In this document: in pieces, positions 43,216 through 52,800 of the stretch
Numbering within the stretch: position 1 is the first letter of the stretch
Layout of the letters: every line of letters begins with the position of its first letter
Assembly: GCF_000195295.1 (NCBI RefSeq)
Contig: NC_015388.1
Span: 992,001 to 1,056,000, forward strand
Length of the DNA: 64,000 nucleotides
DNA from: Desulfobacca acetoxidans DSM 11109
Lineage (GTDB): Bacteria; Desulfobacterota; Desulfobaccia; Desulfobaccales; Desulfobaccaceae
Direction: 5' to 3'
Translations under genes and position numbers: made by a program
The notes under the pieces: generated by a model
What the model saw: only the letters and a program-made list of their open reading frames with translations
Told to the model about the DNA's origin: nothing
Databases searched by the model: none

Positions 43216-43338
43216 TCCATTAAGTATAATCTATTCATCGACAATGAGAAAGGGGTTGATAGTCTGAAAAATTCAAGGGCTATTGGCTGACTGCGGATTA
43301 AAAACAAGAAGACATAGATAGGAGAAAGGCTAAAGGAT

Positions 43339-43665
43339 ATGGAGATTGTCATATATGGCATAATTGGCGCATTAGCAATATTAGTATGTTGGCTACTAGA
43401 TATCTATTCATCGACATCGGAAAAGGAAACGATAATCACATATTCAACAGATTGTCTGCGGTCAGAAAAATCCACGGTCATCCTCCCCACTTGCTGTTTC
43501 TGCCATAAAATCAGGGATGAAAAAGGCAATTGGCATGAGAGAAGCGAATATCAGGAGGATTATCAAGACGTGCTCTTTACCCATGCCTTCTGCCCAGAAT
43601 GCGCCTTAAAACACTATGGAGAGTTCTATCAGGGAACTGAATTGGAGATTAGGGCTAATTATTGA
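43339..43665 (+). CDS. Membrane-anchored small zinc-ribbon-like protein
   Basis: The 108-residue protein has one N-terminal membrane helix (VIYGIIGALAILVCWLLDIY) followed by CCFCHKIRDEKGNWHERSEY and FTHAFCPECALKHYGEFY. The CxxC...CPEC module is the small cysteine motif found at the ends of many sensory proteins in this phylum, where it probably binds metal. Here it stands alone on an anchor. It overlaps the open frame of the ARPP-1 gene and likely shares its transcript. Confidence 0.7.
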   Translation: MEIVIYGIIGALAILVCWLLDIYSSTSEKETIITYSTDCLRSEKSTVILPTCCFCHKIRDEKGNWHERSEYQEDYQDVLFTHAFCPECALKHYGEFYQGTELEIRANY

Positions 43666-43703
43666 GACTTTGTTATCTTGAAAAGATTAGGAGGTATCGA
43701 GAC

Positions 43704-44711
43704 ATGGAAAATAATTTGGCGACATTTTTAGCCGATATATCAGTAGGCCCGGAGCAGTTCTATAAAAATATGGCGGTATTCCCCTTGTTGGCTGACCAGT
43801 CGGCTAATTTGGAATTTATCACCCTGGATGAAGCTCTGGCCCAGAGAAACTTGGTCATCACTGAAATCGATGAAACTGGCCAGGTTCCCGAATTAAAAGT
43901 AGTCAATAATTCCAGCCAGAAAATTTTATTACTGGATGGTGAGGAACTGGTAGGTGCTAAACAGAACCGGGTCTTGAACGTGACGATTTTATTGGCTCCT
44001 AACTCAGAGACTTTAATCCCGGTATCTTGTATTGAACAGGGTCGGTGGTCGTATAAAAGCCGGGAATTCAGCAGCGCTAACAGGACTATGAGTGCTGATT
44101 TGCGGAAGAAAAAAACTCAGTCGGTACATAACCGGGTGCGTGAGTCTGGTTCTTTCGCTTCCGACCAGGGAGAGATTTGGGAGGAAATCAGTCTCAAATT
44201 TGAAAGAAGTCATGTGCCACCTTCTCCCACTGGAGCCTTATCCGACCTCTTTGAAGCCAAAAAAGATACTAACAAAGATTATCTGAAAAACTTTTCTCCT
44301 GTGGACAAGCAATTGGGCCTGGCGGTGTTTATTGACGGCAATATAGCAGGGGTCGAATTTTTGGGGCAACATGATAAATTCCAACTCCTCTACCATAAAT
44401 TAGTCACCAGTTATGTCATGGATGCTCTGGAGACAGCCGATGATATATCAAAGGAGTATCCTCCTCTTTCTCCCAATTCAATCACGGAATTTCTGGCAGG
44501 CGCGGCTGGGGCTAATATGGACAAAAGAAAATCTGTTTCCCTGGGTTGGGATATTCGCCTTGAATCCGAAACTATGGTTGGGGCCGGTCTGGAGTTCGAG
44601 CAGGATATTTTACAATTGAGCCTTTTCAAGAAAGAGAATGGTCGGAGAACCGGCAATAATGAAAGGCCAATGCGCCGGGCTTCCGGGAGACGCAATTCTA
44701 TTTTGAGATGA
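43704..44711 (+). CDS. ARPP-1 (DUF6569-type) family protein
   Basis: The 335-residue protein fits the ARPP-1 domain (ARG and rhodanese-phosphatase-associated protein). Seen are KNMAVFPLLADQS, ITLDEALAQRNLVITEID, the conserved LLLDGEELVGAKQNRVLNVT core, and IPVSCIEQGRWSY. The domain has been linked by genome context to ADP-ribosylation and stress systems; no activity is proven. The start is at ATG 43704, since earlier in-frame residues are not conserved. It overlaps the following repeat protein by 4 bases. Confidence 0.82.
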   Translation: MENNLATFLADISVGPEQFYKNMAVFPLLADQSANLEFITLDEALAQRNLVITEIDETGQVPELKVVNNSSQKILLLDGEELVGAKQNRVLNVTILLAPNSETLIPVSCIEQGRWSYKSREFSSANRTMSADLRKKKTQSVHNRVRESGSFASDQGEIWEEISLKFERSHVPPSPTGALSDLFEAKKDTNKDYLKNFSPVDKQLGLAVFIDGNIAGVEFLGQHDKFQLLYHKLVTSYVMDALETADDISKEYPPLSPNSITEFLAGAAGANMDKRKSVSLGWDIRLESETMVGAGLEFEQDILQLSLFKKENGRRTGNNERPMRRASGRRNSILR

Positions 44712-45094
44712 CGGGTAAGGTGGTAAAAATGTTTGGCTTGATTGATAACCAATTAAATATGATTGCTCATATGACCAGATTGATTTTGATTATGCTGGTT
44801 CTTATGTCTTTGAGTTGCCCTGCGGCTTGGGCCGAAGATATAGACGTCTATGACGACAATTACCGGCTCCAATACCGTATCCGGGGAGATAAAGTCTATG
44901 ATCGGGATTACCGTCAGCAATATAGCATTGATGGCAAGAAAATTTACGACCGGGATTATAAACTGCAATACCGAGTTGATGATGGGAAAGTTTATGACCG
45001 GGATTACCGGTTAAAATTTCGAACGGATGGTGATAAGGTATATGATGGGGATTATCGATTGAGGTATAGGTTGCAGAGGAAACTTTTAAAATAA
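44708..45094 (+). CDS. Exported protein built of YDxDYRLxYR repeats
   Basis: The 128-residue protein has a signal peptide (MTRLILIMLVLMSLSCPAAWA then EDI), with the likely real start at ATG 44759. The mature part is five near-identical units of about 17-18 residues: VYDDNYRLQYRIRGDK, VYDRDYRQQYSIDGKK, IYDRDYKLQYRVDDGK, VYDRDYRLKFRTDGDK and VYDGDYRLRYRLQRK. Alternating Tyr/Asp/Arg suggests a periplasmic or surface beta-strand stack. It overlaps the ARPP-1 gene by 4 bases. I know no function. Confidence 0.75.
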   Translation: MTGKVVKMFGLIDNQLNMIAHMTRLILIMLVLMSLSCPAAWAEDIDVYDDNYRLQYRIRGDKVYDRDYRQQYSIDGKKIYDRDYKLQYRVDDGKVYDRDYRLKFRTDGDKVYDGDYRLRYRLQRKLLK

Positions 45095-45551
45095 TTTTGG
45101 GTTTCAAGAAGAGCATTTAGGTATTCCAAGATCACACCAGTCAATTCCTTAGGTACTCAAGGCTCAGGTTTATATTCATTGACCAAGATAACTCGTTCAT
45201 GGCATAAGTAATATAGGAATTTATTATCTAACATTCCTGACCTCATTGGGTTCTGCCCTAGCTGAGAGAAGCCATGAGAAATGTTGCGCCTTACTGCACC
45301 AGATCATCATTGATTTAGAAAATGCATGATAGCGGTATTGCAATCCTTTATCCGGTAATATATTGGGCTCGGCAAAATTGCGGTTTCGGGAATTTCTTAC
45401 CTCAATCCGGCCAACCCGTTTCATCTTAGCTTTTTAAGCGATTTAGGGTATATATAAATTTTAAGAACAGGTAAACTTTGATTACTGGCCAACCCTGATC
45501 TGAATATTGTGATAAATTGGGTACCTAAAACGGGGCTGTTTTCTCTCTGCG
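45095..45551. other. 457-bp gap before the eight-gene operon
   Basis: No convincing gene. 45430-45500 is AT-rich (GGGTATATATAAATTTTAAG) and probably holds the operon promoter; a TTGATT lies at 45478 but no clear -10 partner. A minus-strand open frame of 66 codons (45224-45424) has no recognisable features. Confidence 0.4.
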
Positions 45552-46091
45552 ATGGCTATCGCTAAGAATATATTAATAAAGAGGCATGTCGAACTCATTA
45601 CTGAACGGGCGGTGGAAAGATTTCTCGAAAGGCTGTTTATTCGCAATGCCCCGTTAAGATGCCTCTATATAGTTTCGCCATTTATAGCGGCGATGCAGGA
45701 AAACCGCTTTTCTCTGGCAGATTTGCGAACTAAAATTGAATATAGTCAAATACCTACTTATTTAATTACTCGAACCCCGGTTGAGGATTACCATTCCACG
45801 GCTATGGAGGTCCTTCTCAATAGCCCGTGGATAGAGATTCGCTATAATCAGTTCATCCACGCTAAGGTCTACATCGCCATAGCAAAAAAAGAATCCGAAT
45901 CATTCGCCCTTTTCGGCTCAGGAAACTTAACCGGCAGGGCAAGAGCAGCAAACATCGAGGTGGCAATGTTGGTTTCTAGCGAAGGGCCAGGTAAAGAAAT
46001 CTTACGACAGCTCGAATACTGGGTATCAGTTAGCTTGCGGACACTCAAAGCCAGCAAGCTTATTCAGCCAATAAAAGTTAGGGGGAATTAA
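45552..46091 (+). CDS. PLD-family nuclease-like protein (operon gene 1)
   Basis: The 179-residue protein has one phospholipase-D-type active-site half: FIHAKVYIAI (His and Lys of HxK near residues 103-105) and FGSGNLTGRARAANIEVAM (the GS.N and Glu parts) about 18 residues later. An N-terminal helical section precedes. Single-HKD proteins work as dimers; relatives of this size act as nucleases or are found in restriction systems (DISARM DrmC, Dpd DpdK). It is the first gene of the operon, 3 bp before the ATPase. Nuclease activity is inferred. Confidence 0.82.
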   Translation: MAIAKNILIKRHVELITERAVERFLERLFIRNAPLRCLYIVSPFIAAMQENRFSLADLRTKIEYSQIPTYLITRTPVEDYHSTAMEVLLNSPWIEIRYNQFIHAKVYIAIAKKESESFALFGSGNLTGRARAANIEVAMLVSSEGPGKEILRQLEYWVSVSLRTLKASKLIQPIKVRGN

Positions 46092-46094
46092 GTC

Positions 46095-47252
46095 ATGGAA
46101 TTTAAAGATTGGTTCTGCTTGAGTCAAAGAGAAAGTTTTACCATTGATCCCAAGATTAATCCCTCGGATGCCCAGTTTTATTTTGGCCGCAAACAACTAG
46201 CGGAACGGATGCACAACCAGATAAAAAGAGCCTTTATTGATCCTCAGGTGCCTAAAATGATGGTCTGGGGGCCTTATGGCTGCGGCAAAACCCAAACGCT
46301 TTATTATCTCTCCTACTGGCTCAAAACAAGTAAACCGGCATCGTGCAAAGGAATTCCACATACGGTTCATCTTGACATCGAAATGCAGAGCAAATCAACT
46401 GCCGCAAGTTGGCATCTGCAAAATATGGAAGCTCTCGGCATGCAAGCCGTGCAAAAATGGCTAGATAGTCTTTATGGTAAATCTGCCAAATTCGAGCAAG
46501 AAATATCAAAATTAACCGGTGATCCGAATATATTCCAAACTTTTTACCAATTGAGGGGCGGGGGTGATTTAGGCTTTACGGCCTGGAGATGGCTAACCGG
46601 GCAGAAGTTGGCTGCCAAGGAACTGCAAGAAATCAAGGTGACCCGTAATCTCGGCGAAGTAGGGGTGGGCGATATGGTGGCAGCCCTGCAAGCCTGCGGG
46701 AATCTTGCCAAAGCCGTTGGGGAAGCCCTGATTTTATTTATCGATGAAATGGAAGAATTGCAAAATGTCCGGGAAGGGGACGCCGCCGAGTCGTGGCATC
46801 AATATATTCGTAAACTGGCTGATAATGCAAACTCCTCAGTCGGTTATATTATAGGATTTAAGGCCGACACCCGAGATGATGCCCCCCGAGTTTTAATCCG
46901 GGACGATGTGGTTTCCAGAATGAGCGCAATGAATTTAATTGAGCTGGAAACTCTGGCGGCACCGGCAAATGTGCAAAATTTTGTGAAGGAAATGTTACAG
47001 CATCTGGTAGATGCTACAAAAGCCAGCAAGCTCATCCAGGATGAAGGATTAGCTTCTACAATCGAAACCTATCCTTTCACTGCCAGCGCTTTTGAGCTCT
47101 TATGCGATTATGCTTGTCAGGATGTAATCAAATCAACCCCACGGAATATCATCAGAACCATTAATGAGTGTGCTATTGCGGCATGGGACGCCCAAGAGAA
47201 AGTCATTGATGATCACATTGTCAATGAAATTGCACCGATCATCTTTGGTTAA
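46095..47252 (+). CDS. AAA-type P-loop ATPase (operon gene 2)
   Basis: The 385-residue protein has an N-terminal DPKINPSDAQFYFGRKQLAE segment, Walker A WGPYGCGKTQT (Lys 65), Walker B LILFIDEMEEL (Asp 218/Glu 219) and further sensor-like stretches (GYIIGFKADTRDDAPRVLIR). It belongs to the large AAA/ORC-like ATPase class often seen in defence operons. It is tightly linked to the PLD gene (3 bp) and the HerA-type gene (11 bp). It probably loads or drives the nuclease or translocase, which is an inference. Confidence 0.85.
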   Translation: MEFKDWFCLSQRESFTIDPKINPSDAQFYFGRKQLAERMHNQIKRAFIDPQVPKMMVWGPYGCGKTQTLYYLSYWLKTSKPASCKGIPHTVHLDIEMQSKSTAASWHLQNMEALGMQAVQKWLDSLYGKSAKFEQEISKLTGDPNIFQTFYQLRGGGDLGFTAWRWLTGQKLAAKELQEIKVTRNLGEVGVGDMVAALQACGNLAKAVGEALILFIDEMEELQNVREGDAAESWHQYIRKLADNANSSVGYIIGFKADTRDDAPRVLIRDDVVSRMSAMNLIELETLAAPANVQNFVKEMLQHLVDATKASKLIQDEGLASTIETYPFTASAFELLCDYACQDVIKSTPRNIIRTINECAIAAWDAQEKVIDDHIVNEIAPIIFG

Positions 47253-47263
47253 CTCGGGACAAG

Positions 47264-48646
47264 ATGATGAAAAAGTTTACCACCAAGCCGAAAGTTTTTC
47301 GATCCTCGCCGGGATATGCCGGTACTCCTCAATTCGAAAGTAAGAGCTGGGTTTATCTCGGGAGGCTGGGGGAGGCCGGAGCTTTGACAGATGTCCGGTT
47401 CGACACTGACATGGCTCATGTGGTGGCTCTGTTTGGCAAACGGGGGTCCGGGAAATCATATACTTTGGGGACCCTTTTGGAGGGTCTGTGCACTCAACAC
47501 CATGAATCCACCATTGCCAGCAATCCCCGAAATAAATCCATCCTACTTTTTGACACGTTAGGCGTATTCCAATGGATGAGCATCCTCTTAAAGGAAGACA
47601 GCCAGAAAGAAATTTTAAAAGAACAATTCGCCCTGCGTCGGGGCTGGCCCGTTAAGCCGGAACCGTTAGACATCGCCATTTGGATTCCGAAAGGGACCCG
47701 GACCTCTGGCACTCCTGCCGATCACTTAGAATTCTCCGTCGATTGCTCCGACTTTGCGGCGGAAGACTGGGGCTATCTTTTAGGGTTGGATATTTATCAG
47801 GATAGGATGGGGCAGCTTTTAAATGATGCCTATATCAAGGTAACTCTTGAGGGTTGGAGCGACAATAACCGACGGTATAAACCAAAACCCCAATATTCCA
47901 TTGAAGAGCTCATCTCATGTGTAAAAAACGACGTTGAACTCAATACTGCCTATCAGGGTGAAACTCTGAGGGCAGTGCTGCAACAACTTATGACTTATCG
48001 GCGCAACCCTCTCTTTGAACATCAAGGCACCACTTTGCAGGAGTTTTTAAAACCTGGCCGCATGAGCGTTATCGTTATGAATAAGATGTCCGATGAGTTG
48101 CGGCTTATCGTGATGTCAGCTCTTCTGCGGCGTTTGATTGCTTTGAGAGTTAAAGCTTCGGAGGCCGAGAAGCACCTTAAAATTTTAGAAAATATAACTA
48201 ACCAAGAAAAAGCCGATCTCCAAGAAGTGCTTGCTAATTCTGTGCCCTCAACCTGGGTGTGCATTGATGAAGCCCAAAATATCTTGCCTGCGGAAAGGCG
48301 CACCTCTGCCACAGATATTATTGTCAAGTATGTAAGAGAGGGCCGGAACTACGGCCTATCTTTTATGGTGGCCACTCAGCAGCCAACCGCCATAGACCCG
48401 AGAATCTTAGCTCAAGTTGATACCCTGATAGTGCACAAATTAACTGTTCAGGGAGATATAGATTATATTCGGAAAAATATAAAGTCCAACCTTCCCGAGG
48501 AAGTAAAATACGCCAACTCGGTTCTTGATTTCAGTCAACTGCTACGTAGTCTCGATGTGGGCCAGGCAGTAGTTTCCAACACGGAAACCGAGCGAGCCTT
48601 TGTTATGGATGTGCGACCCCGTATTAGCGTCCACGGAGGTTTTTAA
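47264..48646 (+). CDS. HerA/FtsK-type DNA translocase ATPase (operon gene 3)
   Basis: The 460-residue protein has a short N-terminal beta region (SWVYLGRLGEAGALTDVRFD), Walker A LFGKRGSGKSYTLG (Lys 64), Walker B WVCIDEAQNILPAE (about residue 335) and the HerA-like strand FMVATQQPTAIDPRILAQVD with LIVHKLT. HerA proteins are hexameric DNA pumps that pair with nucleases. The neighbours, a PLD-type nuclease and a second ATPase, fit such a machine. It overlaps the next gene by one base. Confidence 0.9.
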   Translation: MMKKFTTKPKVFRSSPGYAGTPQFESKSWVYLGRLGEAGALTDVRFDTDMAHVVALFGKRGSGKSYTLGTLLEGLCTQHHESTIASNPRNKSILLFDTLGVFQWMSILLKEDSQKEILKEQFALRRGWPVKPEPLDIAIWIPKGTRTSGTPADHLEFSVDCSDFAAEDWGYLLGLDIYQDRMGQLLNDAYIKVTLEGWSDNNRRYKPKPQYSIEELISCVKNDVELNTAYQGETLRAVLQQLMTYRRNPLFEHQGTTLQEFLKPGRMSVIVMNKMSDELRLIVMSALLRRLIALRVKASEAEKHLKILENITNQEKADLQEVLANSVPSTWVCIDEAQNILPAERRTSATDIIVKYVREGRNYGLSFMVATQQPTAIDPRILAQVDTLIVHKLTVQGDIDYIRKNIKSNLPEEVKYANSVLDFSQLLRSLDVGQAVVSNTETERAFVMDVRPRISVHGGF

Positions 48647-49896
48647 TGGCAGGCAGAATCAGGGTATTGGATACAGCCGGTCGCACGATGCAAAGGCTGG
48701 GATACCTAAAGCCCCTCTGCGCCCTGGTCAACGAGACCGAAACCAGTAATTTATTTTCTCTTGGCAAGCGTTTGATCGACAGGGTTACCAAAAAAATTAG
48801 AATATCTCCCCCCCTCGAAGACCATATTCAAAAATATGTCAAGCTTCGTCTAACCGACGGCACCTATAAGGAATTAAGAAAAGCAGTCTTAAACGGCGCC
48901 AATAACGCTCAAATAGCTATGGAGATTCAGGACCTCTACCTTGCTGATAACGATCTCCCATCTCGCACCGGTAAGCTAGTTGAAGCCAACTGGCAACGCT
49001 ATCCTTATTTGGGCACTTCCCTGGAGTTGATCAAAAAAGGAACCTACTCCGCTCTGACACGCAGCCTGGTTCTGCTTGCCCTCACTCCCAAAAAAGAACA
49101 GGATGCTTTTCAGGAATATAATTCAGCCTGTAATCCCATGCGTCTATCAGATGCTCAGGCTATACTCCTCCTCTATTGTTTTATCGACAATGACGCCGAG
49201 GTCATCTTACCATTATTTAACAAACTCCTGAACGTGAACGCAGACAGTTTTAACGAAAGGCTAGCTGGAGAATTCCTGCCGGATATCTTGCGGAATATCG
49301 TCAAAGATTTTTCGCAGCGAAGTCTCACCATTGAAGAACGAGATCGACTATCCCTCATAAATAAAACCGCAGCAAGCATTGATAAAAATAAAGGCAAGCC
49401 TTATACCGGTGGGGGAGCACGGGAAGAGTCCATCAGGGTCCGACTGGAACCATTCTGCGATCTGGGACTTTTTCAAAAACCTAATAAAGACCGATATGAA
49501 TATGCAACAACCCCAGCTTTCAAAATACTCTTGGAAAATTGGGGAAGTGTCGCGGAAACCGATGTGTTTCTGCAGCAGACCTTTTTTCAGACCTTTGCCG
49601 CCGGTCGGGGATTTTCGGTACAAGAATCTTCAGAAAGCGAGGCAGTGGCAGCCCTGGTACGAGCCGGGGAAATTCTGAAAAGTTCATTGGGATATACCCC
49701 CATAACCGATGTCGGGTTGCTTGCTGGAATACAGCTTCTCACCGGAAAAAAGAAGATATTAGAGCTTGGTCGCACCTTCGAGCTTCTGAAGGCTTTGCAA
49801 AAACGTGACCCTGATTTTGTCAGATTTACGGTTGATCGTATGGGCGCACTGGCCCATGTAAAATTTTTAAAGCCGCAACCTGAGAATGGCGCTTGA
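48646..49896 (+). CDS. Winged-helix-like protein of unknown family (operon gene 4)
   Basis: The 416-residue, mostly helical protein has no catalytic motif I recognise. The segment ESIRVRLEPFCDLGLFQKPN followed by DRYEYATTPAFKILLENW looks like a winged helix with its beta wing. ETSNLFSLGKRLIDRVTKKI forms a helical N-terminus. It is locked between the HerA-type gene and the methyltransferase by 1- and 4-base overlaps, so it belongs to the complex. A DNA-reading or scaffolding role is an inference. Confidence 0.7.
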   Translation: MAGRIRVLDTAGRTMQRLGYLKPLCALVNETETSNLFSLGKRLIDRVTKKIRISPPLEDHIQKYVKLRLTDGTYKELRKAVLNGANNAQIAMEIQDLYLADNDLPSRTGKLVEANWQRYPYLGTSLELIKKGTYSALTRSLVLLALTPKKEQDAFQEYNSACNPMRLSDAQAILLLYCFIDNDAEVILPLFNKLLNVNADSFNERLAGEFLPDILRNIVKDFSQRSLTIEERDRLSLINKTAASIDKNKGKPYTGGGAREESIRVRLEPFCDLGLFQKPNKDRYEYATTPAFKILLENWGSVAETDVFLQQTFFQTFAAGRGFSVQESSESEAVAALVRAGEILKSSLGYTPITDVGLLAGIQLLTGKKKILELGRTFELLKALQKRDPDFVRFTVDRMGALAHVKFLKPQPENGA

Positions 49897-52800
49897 ATAC
49901 GCACGTAGGCGAAATATTTCAACGGTTTCTCGCTCTTTTTCCTTCCGAAGCAGATGCTCTCCTGAGCATTGAGCAGATTCAGTCAGCCGATGCCATTGCC
50001 AGCACCAAGACGCCTTATTTTACTGTTCTGATAAAAGGGCGACATTCCCAGGGTGATGAACCTCTGGCTATGGTATTAATGACGCTGCCATCACTGTCAG
50101 CCGAGGATCACGCCATCCTGGATTTTGCCAGCCGCCGGGCAAGAGCCTACAAAGCCCCTTTTTTTCTTACCTGGACCCTTCGACAGGCCATCTTATGGCG
50201 CACTCCCAAACCTGGAATTCCCGCCAGCCGGGATTCCTTGGAAAAGGTGAAGCAGTATCCCGAATTGTTTGAGGTAGATGCCACTGAGCAGCATCAACAA
50301 TCTGAACCCGTCAAACTGACTATCCTCAATCGGGGTAAAGAACTGATCCGGGATTTGGAGAGTCTCCATAAAAACGAAGCCCTGGAATTAGTCCAATTAG
50401 ACGCCACCTATTTTGTGGGCCGTTTATTGGAGGCGGTTCATACTCTCCTGCCCCTGGTGAGTGCCTCCATCCATCAACGTCTCCAGCATGAGATACAATT
50501 CAACAAAGAAATTTCGGCCTGGGCTGTCAAACAGGCTATTGCCGGTTCTCCCAGCGATCCGGAGTTTGCCCAAGCCATCGCCCGCCAGATTATTTATCGT
50601 CTTTTAGGCAAAGTCCTGTTTTATCAAAGCCTGCGGCGTTCCGCCCGCCATCTGCCGAAACTGGAACTGGATAGGGTTGACACTTCCCAGGTCCTGCCGA
50701 CCTTACGAGCTGCCTTTACTCAAGCCTTAGCCATAGATTACCATGCCGTATTTGAAGAAGACGTTCCTGACCGGCTGCAGTGGCCTTCCCAAGCCTCCTT
50801 GGAATTGGCAAAACTCATTGGGGATTTTAATACCCGAGACTTTGCCCATCTGCCCCAGGATGTCGTGGGAAACGTCTTTGAACGGTTGATTCCACCCGAA
50901 GAACGGCATGGTTTGGGCCAATATTTCACCAGTGAAAATCTCTGCGATTTCATTGCAGCTTTTTGCATTCGTTCACCTCATGATACCGTGCTTGATCCGT
51001 CCTGCGGCACCGGCACCTTTCTCATCCGGGCTTATGACCGGCTCCGCTGGTTGGGCCGCCATGACCACACCAAACTCCTTTCGCAGATTTGGGGGGTGGA
51101 CATCGGCCCTTTTCCGGCGGAATTGGCCACTATCAATCTTTTCCGACAACGCATCAGTGAACATGGCAATTTCCCCCGGATCATCTGCCAGGATTTTTTT
51201 AGAATCACACCGGGAGAGTGCTTTCCCTTCCCACCCCCAAAAATGGACCTGGATAACCCGCAAACCATCGAAGAACCTTTCCCCCAGTTTGAGGCCATCA
51301 TTGGCAACTTTCCCTATGTCAGCGCCGATAGAATAGAAAAGTATGAAGCCGGATATTTAGATTTTATCCGTCGACGTCTCCTGAATGGTTGGTTTGAAGA
51401 TTATCCTCAGCTTTTCTGCCATAAAAATCAGAATGCACAGATAAAGTTTGAGCGTGATATCGCTGAGAATCGTCATAAGCGCAATGACTACCAGAAAAAT
51501 GGCCTCCAGATTCACATTTCCACGTATGCTGATCTCTACGTTTACCTGTTCTTTCATGCCGCCCGGTTCTTGAAACCCGGCGGCCGCATGGGGATTGTCA
51601 CTTCCAATGCCTGGCTGGATGTCAATTATGGTTTTGAGCTGCAAAAATTCTTTCTGCAGTATTTCAAGATCGCGGCCATCCTGGAGAGCCGCTGCGAACC
51701 ATGGTTTACCGAGGCGGCCGTCAATACCATAGTCACGATTTTGGAGCGGTGCGACGTCCCCCAAGATCGGGATGCCCACCTGGTGCGATTTGTCAAAGTC
51801 AAGCGGGCACTCAATGACTTGATTCCCGGTGACCCGGTGATCGAAGCCTTGCCCCGATGGCAGCATTTAACCGGACTGGTGCACCACCTGGAAAAGGCCG
51901 GAAATAAATATGGCAAAACCTATCCCTTGGGGATGGTTACCGAAGAAAACGATAATTTCCGTATCCGCATTCTGCGTCAGGGGGAGATGAGCCAGGAGGT
52001 GGAGAGGACAGGCAAAACGGTAAAATGGGGTCGGTATCTGCGGGCGCCACAAGTATTTTTTGATCTAATAACTAAGGGGAAAGTGTGTTTATTTCGAGAT
52101 ATTGCTGCCTTACAACGTGGAGGGTTAACTCGAATCAATGAATTTTTCCATATAACCCAAGAAACTGCTGCAAAATTCAATCTTGAGGATGAATATCTGT
52201 TGCCACTTATGAAAAGTCCCAAAGAAACCAGCACGATATTTTTAAATCCAAATGATCTTAAACTCAGAATTTTTGTTTGTAGGAAAAACAAAAAAGAGTT
52301 AGAAAAGGAGGGCCATTATGGTGCCTTACGATATATTGAGTGGGGAGAAAAACAGACATACAAGACTGGCGAATTTAAGGGGTTGACATGGCCCGAAGGT
52401 ACATGGCTAAAAAAACGATATCCTGGCTGGTGGGCATTACCTGATAACGAAACACAAACAGGACAGATATTTTGGAATAAAGATCGAGCAGATAGACATT
52501 TTACGATAGTATCCCAACTCCCTATCATCCCTGATTCCACTTGCTACTTCATAAAGGCGGACAGAAATATTATTTCTGACATGATCTTGGCGGCATTTCT
52601 GAATTCCACAATATGCTATTTATTTATAGAAATTGTTGGGAGAGTAATTTTAGGAGATGGTGTCCTGGCGACAAAGGTTGAAGAGGCTAATGAATATCTT
52701 CATATTCCCGATCCCCGTTTATTAAGCGAAGATGAGAAAAAAGAAATATTATCAGCTTTTGAAAAATTATCCTGCCGTCAAATCGAATCAATTTTTGATG

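Noticed and set aside
45224-45424. Minus-strand 66-codon gene
   Set aside because: No ribosome-binding site or protein-like pattern; composition similar to non-coding surroundings.
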